The position numbers and the translations under genes are program-made. From Pseudofabraea citricarpa (lineage: Eukaryota; Ascomycota; Leotiomycetes; Helotiales; Dermateaceae): a stretch of DNA of 64,000 nucleotides. Under the pieces are notes generated by a model that saw only the letters and a program-made list of their open reading frames with translations, was not told where the DNA came from and searched no databases. The stretch lies in NCBI GenBank assembly GCA_029641185.1, contig JAPWGK010000023.1, positions 620,001 to 684,000 of the forward strand, in the 5' to 3' direction. Shown here piece after piece: positions 1 through 12,365 of the stretch (its first letter is position 1; the number at the start of each line of letters is the position of its first letter).

Positions 1-300
1 TGGTCCTCAGCCGCTCAGTTCTGTCAGGACAACCCATAGGATCATGAGCCATCCGGCTGAATTAATGCCCTCGAGACCCTCTCTTGTCCTTGAAAACAGA
101 AGCGCCATTTAAGCACGATGTCGACGGTGGCTTTCACGCTGCAACTAAAGATTCTTGCTGCGCAACTCCTCCGCGTTGTTCGAAACAGCTCACAAGTTGG
201 ATCACGGTTGAGGAAAGATCAGCGCTGTATGAATTTTTCAGTCTGCCCACTGTGGCCCGTCTAGACCAAGAAGACTTCTACCAATTCATCCCAAGAAGTC

Positions 301-308
301 TATAAAAG
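301..308 (+). promoter_or_regulatory. TATA box of the hydrophobin gene
   Basis: A TATAAAAG sequence lies about 135 nt upstream of the hydrophobin ATG at 436. The leader between them is rich in CA and TCA with almost no G, as is common in strongly expressed fungal genes. The role is inferred from position and sequence only. Confidence 0.55.
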
Positions 309-435
309 GGACTGGTTCTCCCTCCAGAAGCACATCATCAACAGCAGCTATCACATCATCTTCTTCACTACCAATCAATCACTCAATCAATCACTCAAAC
401 TTCCTTCGCTTCACCCCAAAAACCCAATCATCAAA

Positions 436-760
436 ATGCAATTCTCATCCATCCTCTCCATCGTTGCTCTCACCAGCATCGTTCAAGCCGTTCCCACTGG
501 AACCCCAAGTGGAGTGAGTTACTCTATCTCATGAAGCCATCGCCAACATCCGATGCTAACAGTAAATCTAGAGCTGCTCAGTTGATCAGACGGAATACTG
601 CTGCAACCAAGTCGGCCTCCTCGGCTTGATCAGCTTGGAGTGTCTTCTCACTTCCGTCCTCGGAAACACCTGCAGTGCTCAGACTATCTGCTGCGCTCCT
701 GGAGCCACTTGCACAAATGTTGATGGAACTACCATCATCATTCCAATCAAGATCCTCTAA
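436..760 (+). CDS. Small secreted hydrophobin-like protein
   Basis: Two exons (436-513 and 572-760) joined by a 58-nt intron encode 88 residues. The start is the first ATG after the C/A-rich leader, in an AAA-ATG context. Residues 1-18 form a typical signal peptide ending in VQA. The mature part has eight cysteines in hydrophobin order: C, CC, C, C, CC, C. The spacings are 7, 12, 9, 5 and 5, with a 16-residue tail ending in a hydrophobic run. The doublets and short C5-C6 gap fit class I better than class II, but the C3-C4 loop is shorter than usual. Hydrophobins self-assemble at air-water interfaces and coat hyphae and spores; that role here is inferred from the family. There is no other recognisable gene nearby. 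Confidence 0.85.
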
Positions 761-3700
761 ATGTCTCACCAACAAGCCGAATCTTTTCTGAGTTTGCTTC
801 AGAGAAGGTAAAGAGTCACGAGGAGTGCTGTGAAGTTTGATTTGTCTTTGATTCTGATTGAATGTATTTTCTTTGGATGGAGATGAAATGTATGGATAGC
901 TGTGGATAGTTGCCGGTGATTGCGGGTGAGATTTGATGATTGTGTGGATTTTGGGGTTTCTGTCAGCAGTAAATTACACTCGTTTATGTTGCATTCCGTA
1001 CATAATTACTTTTTACCTTGTGATTATTCCCAGTGATATATTCTACTACCATCTCTGAGCATCCCCGGAGAATTCTCCCCGCCCTGGTAATTTGAAGGCT
1101 AGAGTTCTCGTCAAAGAGACATTGCTTTTCCATTTGCCCCTGATCGACATCAATTAAGCGAGCGAACAATAATCGCCTATTTCCCAACTACCATTTTATC
1201 TTTATCATAAATTACTTATAGACAGTGCTCTGGTACCTGAGAATAAATATCTAGTTGTTTTTATAGGTGCGAATAAAGAACTCGATTAAATACACAGCCT
1301 CCTAGATATAAATTTGGGATTCCCACTTTCCTACCCTCAGTCGCTTATATTTCGAGAAAGCATACCTCGAATATCATGTATTGCAACTTCAACGATTAGT
1401 ATGACAGGACAACTTAAACTCACTTTATCTAAGTATATGAGTAGCAGTCTACGAGTGACTGACCGACATCAGTAGTATGGTGTTCTGAGCCAATCCGTAA
1501 TCCATTTCGGACATTAAATCAGTAATCAGGAACTTGAAAAAACAGAATGTCTGCAAGTAAAGCTTCAATGTACATGCATCCAATCTGATGTCTACTAATC
1601 AAACCAACAATCAAAATCAAGATCCAACAGCTGCAATCTGTCACTCCCAGAGGGTACAAGAAGTCAAAATAAAAATAAAAGGAAAGAAAAAAAGACTTTT
1701 CCATCATGGCCTGCTAGCCCCAAACCTATTCTGGCATGATCCGATCACGCCAGATTTCCCTCCCCCAATAAGCACGCACATTCAGTCTCTCATTCATTTT
1801 CCCAGAAGGGGAAAACCCCAAGAGGAGAATCAAAACATCTTTTCCCCTCTAGCTTTCTCTAGTTCTTTTTCCCTCCGCCCGTAAAAAGAATGACCTGCAT
1901 GAAGAATAAAAATAAATACCGACCTAACACCGAGAGGTGCCCAACAAGTTAGAACTAGCTTCCAATAAAGCCTCTCTCTGCAGGCCACACTCACTTTCTC
2001 ACTCACTCACTCACCCACTGATACAAAGTTCACTCGACATAGTTTCTCAAGCGGGAAGAGAAAGGAGGAGAAAAGATTGCTTTTCGTCTGCACTATTCTG
2101 ATACAGTAATCCCTCCCGAGCGATCTCTTATCAATAAAGCCAATCTCTGATTTCCCCGCCCCCCCCTCCTCTCTCGAAGCACATCATTCACGAGGGAAAA
2201 GCAACGAGAAAAAAAGAAAGAAAAGAAAAGAAAGCTAGGTAGCTATTGTCGAACATACTTTCATAAACTATCTCCTATCAATAGTGACCTTCTTTTTTGC
2301 TTTCTTCTTCTTTCTTTCTTGGATCCCCCCCCCTCCTCCCAGCCATCCTCCCCACCATCACCCACACACAGCACAATAATACCTTAACGATCCCTCATCT
2401 CTTATCGACAAAGGCAATCTACGGCACCATGGAAAAAAGGAAAAAATCTTGATGATTCCTCCTCGGCCCTCGCATCATCGGGATTTACAGTTTTACGATC
2501 CCCTACTGCACTTACACTCTACTGTACAAGCAAGAAGAAAGAGAGATAAAAAAACACCCCGGATCGGCTGGAAAGTATAACGGGCAGATAGATAGGCAGA
2601 TCCCCCATCCCCCATCCCCGCAAAAAAAGACGCACAAGAAAAGAAAAGGAAAACTTACGCATCTCTACTGCAAGTAAGTAAGTAATCCCCGGTCCTTTCT
2701 ACAGTAACTTCCCCCGCCATTTATTATGGTGCGGTACTGTACAGTAGAGGGCTGCTCTGCAAGTACCGTACCGTAGCGTACCTTAACCGAGGAGAGGGCT
2801 CGAAATAGCAACAGCAGCAGCAGCAGCAGGAGGAGGAGGAAAAGGGCGGCAGAGTCTCAAGAGCAATCGATCAATCACCGCCTTGGAACTCTGCAGCACA
2901 GTACAGTACAGTACAATAGGAGGGGGAAAGCCAAGTTGACGAAAGCAGTAGCTAGATCGATGGAGCAGATGCACGCACGCACGACGACGGCGGCGGTGCT
3001 AAAAATAAAATAAGAAAACAAACGCAATCTGCAGGTACAGGTAACAGGTAACAGGTAAAGGCAAAACGACGAGCGACAACGAAAAAGAAGAAGAAGCCAA
3101 ATATAGATGAGATACACACATACACACAGTAGCACGATTCTTGATTTCTCCATCATGCGAAGCGGAGTAACCATTAAGTTGCAGACCTACTAAACCTGCC
3201 ACCTACCTCCCCCGTGGTGAGCGAGATTGGGATTTGTAATCCGCTGACGACGTGATATGATAGTATATGGCAAAGGTTTAAAAGTAAGAAAGAAATAGGT
3301 CATATGCCGAAGTAGCTAGCTATACTATATATAGCGAGACAGGATCCTCGCTCCCTACTGCAGCTTGATTAATCAACAGCAGAGAGACATGAAAGAGAAC
3401 CAAAGCAAGTTTTTTCCCCTTCAATTTCATTTCGTCCGTCAAGATATCCCTTCCCATCCCATCCATCCATCCAGTCAAGCTAGCATATATCGTCGAATGC
3501 AAAACCCAGAACCCCACCTCGGGTCGGGGGAAATACCCAGGCCTAGCTCAGGTCCCCTTCATGGTGAGAGTCGAGGGAGGGCTGGAGGGAGCCAATAGGA
3601 AAGCAGTCCCGCGCTCCCGCAGATCCAGCGATCCAGCGATCGAGCCTGCTGTGCTTGTCCTGCTGTCCGTGTCGTTTCCTGCTTTCTACCTTCTGCACAC

Positions 3701-4250
3701 ACACACAGAACACAGAGGGGAGGCAGGAAAAAAGAAGCATAAGGGGAAACGCTACCGGTAGTTACCTCAGATATATATACTTTCCAGCATGGCCCAAGAG
3801 GGCGAAAGAGAGAGCAGAGGCGATGGCAGGGGAGGGCGAGATTCCAGAAACCAAGGTACAGAGGGGAAAGGAAGGAAGGAAGGATCCGAGAAGAGCCAGA
3901 CGGGCGAATAATAAGTTTTGTTGCGAAAAAGATCAACAGTGTCCCCAATAGCAGCAGATCAAAACCATATCACGAAGGCGCCCTGAAACTAAGCCTTCAC
4001 CTTCACCTCACAACCAGCACCGCACCGCACTGCGGCGCCTTCAAAACTCTCACAGAGGCACGCACGCAATGCCGAGCTCAGTGCCGTACGGTATATCCCC
4101 CATTCTCTCCGTCCCTGTTTCGTTTGTGGCATCGCCGATGAGGCATACCAGACCTTCGCACCGGTCGGTAACAGTCGAGGAGCTCCTGTGATGCCCAAGA
4201 TGCGAAAGTCTGGCTGGTGTCTAGTCGAAACAAAGCAAGTCATTCAGACG
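761..4250. other. Gene-free, microsatellite-rich intergenic DNA
   Basis: No convincing gene on either strand. From about 1900 it has long purine or pyrimidine runs, poly-A and poly-C tracts, CAG repeats (2810-2830), GGA repeats and GTACAGTA-type motifs (2735-2750 and 2895-2915). Short open frames here lack start context, family resemblance and splice partners. Confidence 0.6.
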
Positions 4251-5540
4251 CCGGTACATCAAGGATAAAGGCAGTAAGGGCCAAGAGCTCGACCCAGAGA
4301 ATAGAGGCAATTATGCTTTTCTGCATATGCACCATTGCATAATTTTCTTCTTGTCCTCTTGTCCAGGCCCCACACTTGTGACCTGATGATGGTGGTGCAT
4401 AGACATAAGGTGAACGTGACTTGGAAACAAGGACAAGCTAGCCCAACACACGTGGAGCAAGGAGGAGGGTATGTAGAAAAAGTATACAAATACCTCGGAT
4501 ATCGACTTTGAGTTTATCCCGAGCCACACATCAACGCACAGACTTTGATGTGTTGGTGTTCTTTGATGTTGCAACATCAGAAGAGTCGTGCTCTGTTCTG
4601 CTTAGCCGAGGAACCATAAACTTGCTTGGTGAGCTTTTGGTCTGTGTACAGTACAGTGCTGTAAGTGTCTTTCTCTGCTAAGGGTCAATGATTTAGAGAA
4701 TGGCATGATAACATGGCAACATAGTGGCAAAATCAGGTCGCTTAATGACTTGCATGTCAGCTCGGTCGTGTGTTTTGCATTACTGGTATGAAACGCTGAC
4801 AGATGGCAAGGTCAAGCTATGTACGGAATATGGCGAAGGGTGGCTTCCGCACACAGCAACCCTGATCTCTGACGCGATGGTATCCTGTCCTGAAAAACCC
4901 TTTAGATTTACTTTAACTTTGATGGACCGGTTCCTTGCGGATGATGCGAGAAGTCAGCTTTCGAAAATAGAAGAGCGAAGCGACAAGGTTTTTGGATATA
5001 ATAATCAAGACACTTTGCTGATCGTGTAATCTATTATCATCGGAAACTTGTGCGGGAGGAGACCTGCATAAGTCCTGACATTATCAACACAGATTCTCCG
5101 ATGGCTGAACTGTAATCCGACAGAGGTGTGTGGTCGTGCTCATCGCGTTCATTTTCATACGTCGAATAGTGACATGCTTTTCCCATGGTGGGCGAGGTTT
5201 GGGAAGTACCTCCGCGAACTTGATACTCTCTAAAACTGTAAACTCCGCTCAATGTCATTTTTTGAGAAACCATCAAGATCTCGATGTAACAACGAAGCCG
5301 AGGAGTTCACCTCCTTGGACTTGAATGACCATGCTTTCGAAGAAACTTCTTCAAGTGCAAGTAGCGTGCATGATGATGCACGGAGTACTAACCTCTCTGG
5401 GATATCACCCTGAGCCATCCTTATTTCTTTGTGGGTTGGCTGTCAACCATCGAGAAAATTATGTTTTGAAGAAGAAACACTGAGGGCACGGCTAGCCAGT
5501 ACTGTAAGTACAGTAAGCTTTATGTCAGAGTTACTGATAT
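4251..5540. other. Intergenic DNA without supported genes
   Basis: Less repetitive than its left neighbour. A plus-strand open frame of about 100 codons (4724-5029) begins with GTG rather than ATG and resembles nothing I know. A GTACAGTACAGTG motif sits at about 4647. I see no supported gene, RNA or mobile element. Confidence 0.5.
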
Positions 5541-5543
5541 GAT

Positions 5544-7552
5544 ATGATCGCCTGTTTTGATGAGGTACCGCTACCTATCAGAGGGGTGCCCCTGAGACTT
5601 AGGCGATCTGTGTGTAGCTTCTGTTCTGGAAGTTTTTGGAACTTCTACTCTGAACTAAAACAATCGACCCAGCAGAGATATCCCATAATATGGTTGGTTG
5701 GTCGAAGAAATGTTCAGCCAAGCCTTGAATATTGCATGCAAGGTTCGGATAGGAAATGACTGATATACATATAAGTAGAATCTATAGCTCCGTAGCAAGC
5801 GACCAGACATGAAGCTATTCCCGTCTATCGTCGACGCAATCGAATAGGGGAATTTTTGGTAGCGAACGAAAACCTTATTTTGGCTCCAAATCTGAGTTAC
5901 AGATACGTCGCCAATGGATAGCGGGCGATGTGGAGATAAGTTTTCTCTGCTACGGCCAGACAAACTTCTCAGTTGGCCATTTCGTGTGCAACCTCCAGAC
6001 TTTTGGAAGGTTGCCCAGACGGTAACTAGGTATCAATTGAAGCATCAAAACTTTTCAATTTGCCGTGCCCTGCAAATCCAAATCTTTCAGGCGGACAACA
6101 ATCCTGTCTTGGGGAAAGCCCATGAATACCATGGTTGAAATGTGATCGGGAGGTGCAGAGTTGTTTGAGGCATGATACAGACTACATGCAGCCACGTTTC
6201 AATATTTTCTCTATTCCGTTGTCCGTGAAAGGGTCACAGACGATTTATCGTCATCAGCACTTGCCACTAACCCAACTTGATTCTACACCGAACGGACTGC
6301 GAACTATTTTCCATGCCATCGCCTGTTGACGATGATATTCTCGTGGCATTTTCGCGATTTGTTTCCACAATGCTTATGGTCATCGACGGACACTTTGAGA
6401 TCAAACGCACGGTCTCATTTTAGCGTTCGGAAGACCCATAGCACGACGACCTAGCTGATGAAGACGCCTTGGTCCTCGAGGCTTTGAATTCCGATGTTGA
6501 AGTCTCACCGAGTCATAGGCAACAGTGCCACACTGGTAGAAATTCGTGATGTTGGATCCAATGGTAATTTAGTTCAACTTCCCGGCTCAGCCTCCAGGTA
6601 CATGAAGTACGAACGGAATCGCTGGGACTCCGGGAACTCGATCCTAAGGAGAAGCCGCATAATCATGGTAAATAATCGGGTAGTATCCATCCACTTCGAG
6701 AGGAGACCGAGACATCTCAGATGGCGATTCCATTGAATCGGGCAATTCGGTGTTCATGTTGGTAAGAAGGATTTTTCACCACCCGATTCAATCAATAATA
6801 TGCCAGACCCCAGTCACCCGAGGAAAGTTGATACAACCTGCATATTCACCCCGGTGAGCCGTATCCGCGCTGCTTGTCCATTGGCCATGAGCCAATTGAC
6901 ACGCCGGCTAATGCAACCTGCAGCGTACGTCTCCAGACATTTGGGACGGTGGTTCAGAGGGACCGAGCGACGGTTCTCTTCGTTATCGAAAAACATTCAT
7001 CAATAATAACGGGAAGCCTCAGCACAGATATCGTTCGCCACGGCAGGAAGACCGTGAGCTGTGCCCCGTGAAATCTATCGATTACTCTCTGTGCCTTCAA
7101 TACTCTTTGACAACTGCTACTTGGGCAACAGTCTAGAAGCGCCAGTGTAAAGTATGTCTTTGAAGACATAAGATTGCAATCTAATAGCCCTTCTCTCCAG
7201 GAAGCATCCGACGGAGCAATCAGCATCCCTGCAATCGTGTCTCTAACGTCGTACCTCCGGGATTATTTAGTGGGGGAAAAGTCATGATCAGCCTCCGAAT
7301 TGAGAGGCATGTCCATCGGTGCGGCGTGGCCGATAACTTGAGACCGGCTACAAAGGTCGAAGCCTTGGTGTTGGTGGGCTCCTGCGACCCGTGTTCCGCG
7401 AGAATGGCTCTTGGGGAGAGGAGATGAACCCGAGCGGCCATTTAGTTCTTACCGACAAGAAGTGGGCAGAAAGGTTGATTGATGGAGTCATCAAGAAGCT
7501 AAAAGGATGGGATCTGAGGAGAAACACCGGTCTGAGAGAAAGTGTCTTTTAA
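5544..7552 (+). pseudogene. Possible relic of a degraded protein gene
   Basis: Several adjoining plus-strand frames read like protein but are broken by stops and frame changes. A segment near 5580-5755 contains a CSFC motif. One at 6135-6326 has a WLKCDREVQSCLRHD stretch, one at 6494-6733 has a DVGSNGNLVQL stretch, and 7337-7549 encodes 71 codons ending in KGWDLRRNTGLRESVF. The order of these fragments is faintly like the region before the core of HET-domain proteins, but the diagnostic HET core motifs were not found, so no family is assigned. If it is a gene, it is dead. It may equally be chance open sequence. Confidence 0.2.
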
Positions 7553-10500
7553 CGACGGCTCTTGACTCGCAAAATTGGGGATGTGACGGCGATATCTGTT
7601 GCATTATTTACCCCTCAGTCACATGTGTTTGCCTGACGGAGATAAGTCATAACCCAAGCTGATATTAACAAACAGACGCGAGTGCGACATGGTGATGGTG
7701 GTGAATCCGAAAGAGTGGACAGATAATGAAGACCATAAGAAACTAGGTTCAAGAGTAGTGCTGATCAAGTCTAAAAGAGGTGCGTGGTCGTCAAATTTCA
7801 AACTGCTGGGCTTTGTGCGCTTTTTGGGGGATGCGATGATTCTGACGCGTTGGTGATCTCTCAGAAAGTAACAAGGCGATTGAGTTCGGAAAAGCTCTTG
7901 ATTATTCATGGCTTGACGCGCGATACATCTCTTTACTTTGTCAAGAATCGCAGGCGCTTATCAGCAGATTCAGCACCACAACTTAACCTTTGGCAGGATT
8001 TGGATAACGCGATAGATGATCCGGACCACACGGCGAGTCGTCACTGCGTTGTTGCCATCTTATTGAGGATGATCAACAACAAACTCAAGGATCGTGACTT
8101 TGCTCGGCCATCATGCGAACCTCGTGATAGCCTGCTGGCCCCTGGGAAGATGATCTTTCCCACGTTGAAGCCACTTGGGAAAGATATCATCAGGCACAAA
8201 ATAGCTTGGCAGATGAGTGCCGAAACGCTAGAGAAGTGCTGTTTAGCTAAGATGGAGATGAGGTCGTTGATCACTCTTTTAGACCAGGAGTGCTTTAAGC
8301 TTTGATAAGTCTGTGCGAGGCCGGACTCTGCTAACTCTTGAGTGCTGAGCTCATCCCCTGCCGTTTCCTGGACTCTGAGCACTGCATCCAGCCCGCTGTC
8401 ATTGCATGCTGCAGCAAAGTGATATTTCGAAGCGGCACTTTTGAGAATCTTTTGGTGCTGGTTTTCTTCTTGTCCGTCTCGTGTATGATCCAACGTACCG
8501 TCACTGCGTCTGAGACCGTAAAGACTACGTCTTTGGACCGTCTGCACCTCAAGCTCCCACGCCGGCTATGGCTTGGACTTGTGAGGTAGCCACGATGTTA
8601 GTGACCAAGGCCCGAAACTTGCAGATGGGTGCTTTGGAATACGACCAAGCCTACCGACCCGTGCCGCTGGTCGTATCCCCCTTCGTCTCCCTCAGCGCCG
8701 ATGTCAAGTCAAGTCAAGTCAAGTCAAGTCCGACATACTCACATCATTCATGGCACCCGGCTCACACGATGCGGGCGAGGCTGTCCGCTGCACATCTCTG
8801 AAGCCCAAGCCGGTGCACGAGAACTCAGAAGATTCTGATACGCCACAGCTGAGCATCTCCCGTGAACGTGCGCAGGTCCAAGAAAGGCGACTCCCTGGTG
8901 AGCAGCAAGGGATCCTGGGAGGCCATGAAAGGGGTCAGAAAGCCCTGGCCCTGCAAAGTCTGAGCGCTCCACGCTGACCCCACCTGAGGCCCAGCCCACG
9001 AAGCACGGCCGGCTCGCCGAAAGGGTCCCCCCTCCTCTGTCTCCCTCTCCTTTGCTGGCTGCAGTGCCGCTGCAGTGACTTCATTTCGAGATGGAGTCAA
9101 AGAGTGGTGGACAAGAGCTCAGGTGTCTGTGTGGTTGTGATAGAGTTAAATGAGGACCAGAAGATGTCGTGCTGGACGGGTTGGCTTGTTTATGAGATTG
9201 ACGACAATGGGGTGATGTGAGTGAATCGCAATCTCTGGAGAATTGGAGAATGGGAAGGTGCCATTGACCAATGATGAGGGTATGGATGCTGGGCGGAAGA
9301 ATAATGGGTGCTGCGAGTGCAACGTTAGCACGATAGCGTTACCCGGCCTGCGGTGGCCGCTCCGCATCACAGCAGCCATGGGTGAATCACGACGAGCATG
9401 AAATCCGGATTGAATGGATATCGTGGTAAATTGGCGATGGCTTCCTCGTGTGCGCCTCTCTGCAGTGTTGTTGGGTTTTGGTTTTGGTGGTGGTGGTTGT
9501 GGTGTTGGTGTTGGTGGAAGAGTTGGTGGAAGAGTTGGTGTCGGGTTCGGGGCAAAAGAAGCCTGACGTTTGGAGCCAAGAAGTAGCTCTAGTTCAGCAC
9601 TTCCCTTCCGGGGAGAGATTGGGCAGTTGTCCGCTGTGTCTCCATTTGACGACGGCGTTGTAGGCGTCGAGCCACGCACGCCCACTCTCTCAGCGCAATC
9701 ACACAGGTGACAGGTACGCGCACACTACTGTAGGGTAGGCTCTCTCAGGCTTTGGTTGTACTGTTCGGCACTGCTGGAAGCCTGTAACTGCCTAGGGCCG
9801 TGTGCACTGTACTGTACTGTACAGTCAGTCCATTACCTACGGTACGGTACGTGTACATGTACCTTACTCGCTCCTCCCCCCTCCCCTCCCCTCCTCGTCT
9901 ATCCAGCTCAAAGCCGAGGAGAACCCTTATTATTCTGTTGCTGCTAACGACGCCCATTGTCCACCGTCGCGGGCTCTTGTCCAGGAGATCGTGTGGAGAC
10001 ACGAGAAGGGGTTCTGTTGGTGGATGATGTCTCTCGGTCTCAGCATCTCACCCCATTGTGTTCTCTGCTGGAGTCAGTGTGGGAATTGCCCTACAGCAGC
10101 ACATGCTACCCCTACCTTGTCCCCTACAGTAGCCTCCAGAGTCCAGAGTCTGGTCTGGTACAGTACTACTTAGACATCATGCTTATGCTCATGCGTCTCG
10201 ATGGGGCAGAGATGCACTCAAGGTCTACTGGAGTGCTGGAGTGCTGGAGTGCTGGAGTCCCTCTTTCACACTGTAGGCCGAGGGGCTGCCACTAGATGGC
10301 CCCTGTCGCATGCACGCTGCTCTGCTCTGTGATATTAGTTAATAGTGTTTCCTGCCTGTTGTCCGAGGGTTATTATTGAGAGAGTGAGAGTGAGAGTGAG
10401 AGTGATCAACTGCACCTTTTCCCTACACAAGACATTCAGACATTCATGTGTTGCTTCCTTCTCTCTTCCTTCTGTTCCTTATCTTCCCACAATTAATTGC

Positions 10501-12358
10501 ATTACGCTGCCTTGCTGCCTCAGAGCCGGGGTGTGGTAATGAAGGAGGAGAAGACCCCATATTTGAGTGCAGTTGGCTGGCCTCTCCTCGTACAGTACCT
10601 ACGGCGGACAGAGGGAATCCTTCAGGCTGCGGTTCAGGCTCAGAGACAGACTCAGGCTCAGGCTGCTGGTTCTGCTGGTGCTCGGCTGGTGCCCGTTAGC
10701 TGATCCTTGCAGTTCAACGCTCCCCTACAGTAACTCCCAATCGATTAGCACCGCACCCTACAGCCCCCAGCCTACAGCCTACAGCCCACAGCCCACAGTC
10801 CACAGTACACCCCTCGCTCTTTCCCCCCCTGCCCTGCCCCCTCCGTGCCTCCCTTGTTCGCTGCACAAGTCGCCAAATCGCCAAATCGCCAAATCTGGGG
10901 GGCCCAAGCATCCTGTATTGCCTTGCATCCTCTGTACATCATCACCTCGCGTCCTCGTCCTCGTCCTCCTCCTCGTCCTCCTCCTCGTCCTTGTCACGGA
11001 AAAAGAAAAAGGCACAAAGCAGACCAAAGCACTATACTGCACTGCACTGCAAACTGCACGCTGCACCGCACAACCGCCCACGACTCGGACTCCACACACG
11101 CCACACCTGACTGACACCTGTATATCCTTCGCCTTCGCCTTCGCCTTCGCTTCCACCGCATCATCCTTGCCTTGCGTTGACGGCTCATCACTCTATACAA
11201 AGTACTGTCTGTACAAGAACATCACCCGCTGCACTGCACTGCACTGCACTGCACTCTGCAACTGCACTGCACCAGGCCGCACCGTACCGCACCGCACGCA
11301 CGCACGCACGTACGCCTGATAACTAACTACTGTACCTAAACTCCCAAAAGGTACTCCCTCCAGATACGCTGGGGTGCAGCTACCGTACGCTTCCTGCTCA
11401 CCACGTCTCGAACTCGCATACCTGAGGTTTCACGCACTGGCACTGCTCACGGGGAGGAGACTACGCATCACAGAGACTTCACGACATATAACGAGTCATA
11501 TTATACATCCGAGACCCCCCCAGCGCATGGGCTTCCTTTCAACCTCACCCCCAGCTCTCTGACACGTCAATTGCCCCTCGTCCATGATCCGGTTGCCCTA
11601 CAGTCCCTCGACCCTGTAGCATAACCGTTTCCTCCGGTACCTGGCTGCGCCGAACCTCTCTTGTTGACCAGACTTCCTAGTCGTGATATCATATCACCAA
11701 CCCACCCAGCCAGCCAGCACCTCCTCCTCCACCTGTGGCCGGCCAGCAACCCCCAAAAGTTTCGACGATTTCGAGAGCCACTGGCATCCTGACTTCCACA
11801 GCTCCTCAGACGTGTGCATGACAAGGTGTCGACGTTTCTTCCCGAAACCCTAAGTCAGGTCAAGCCGAACTGGTATGCAACCACCTCCTGCCAGACTGGA
11901 GCTTCCCACATCGTGACATTCCTTGAACCCCTCGACTGCATTCCTCCTTCGCATCAACAACACGAAAATAACTCTATCCCGAAAAAACAAACCCCATTGC
12001 TAATCCAGTCGACGCATCCTAGGCTGATTCGCAAGCGATCCTTTGGACGCGACTCAATTCTCTTCTATATCCCGACGACAGCATCACCAACCAAGGCGCA
12101 GGAGGCCATCTGGTGCAGGACCGAGGACCCTTACAACAATTGGAACACGGATCACCTGGAGGAACCGCAACTCTCTCACGTCGCCACTGAATACGATTCG
12201 AAGCACGCCTTGGTCCAGAACGCATTGTCGACCCTCCGTTTTACATTGGGAACATACATCTCCACGATTGTTAGCATCCCTTGTACCGGCCCTCATCCAC
12301 AACAATCAAGAAATTAACCTACAGAGATTCCCATGGTAGCCTTCCAGAGCGGCCCAAC
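7553..12358. other. Repeat-rich intergenic region upstream of the RasGEF gene
   Basis: No supported gene. A 173-codon plus-strand frame (7784-8305) starts with GTG and overlaps a 168-codon minus-strand frame; neither resembles a known family. From 8.7 kb onward the DNA is dominated by simple repeats: TCAAG units (8704-8730), GTACAGTA motifs (9800-9860), GAGAGT units (about 10380), CTCGTC units (10950-10990), CTTCGC units (about 11130-11155), CTGCA units (11230-11250) and GCAC units (11290-11310). The last kilobase probably contains the RasGEF promoter and leader. A splice-acceptor-like CTACAG at 12319-12324 suggests a possible leader intron. Confidence 0.55.
8704..8730. repeat. Pentanucleotide (TCAAG)n microsatellite
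   Basis: About five tandem copies of TCAAG, seen directly in the sequence. It lies in gene-free DNA. Confidence 0.9.
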
Positions 12359-12365
12359 ATGGTGA
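12333..12365 (+). promoter_or_regulatory. Short upstream ORF overlapping the RasGEF start
   Basis: An ATG in a CCC-ATG-G context at 12333 opens a frame of ten sense codons. It ends with TGA at 12363-12365, four bases past the A of the proposed RasGEF ATG at 12359. The stop and start therefore overlap in the string ATGGTGA. This arrangement usually lowers initiation at the main start or makes it depend on reinitiation. It matters only if transcription begins upstream of 12333, which is likely but not shown. Confidence 0.45.

Noticed and set aside
7784..8547. Overlapping 173-codon plus and 168-codon minus frames
   Set aside because: The plus frame begins with GTG, and neither strand gives a recognisable protein. 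The overlap of two open strands makes both doubtful.
10567..11319. 250-codon plus-strand open frame
   Set aside because: It runs through several tandem simple repeats and is mirrored by equally open frames on the other strand.
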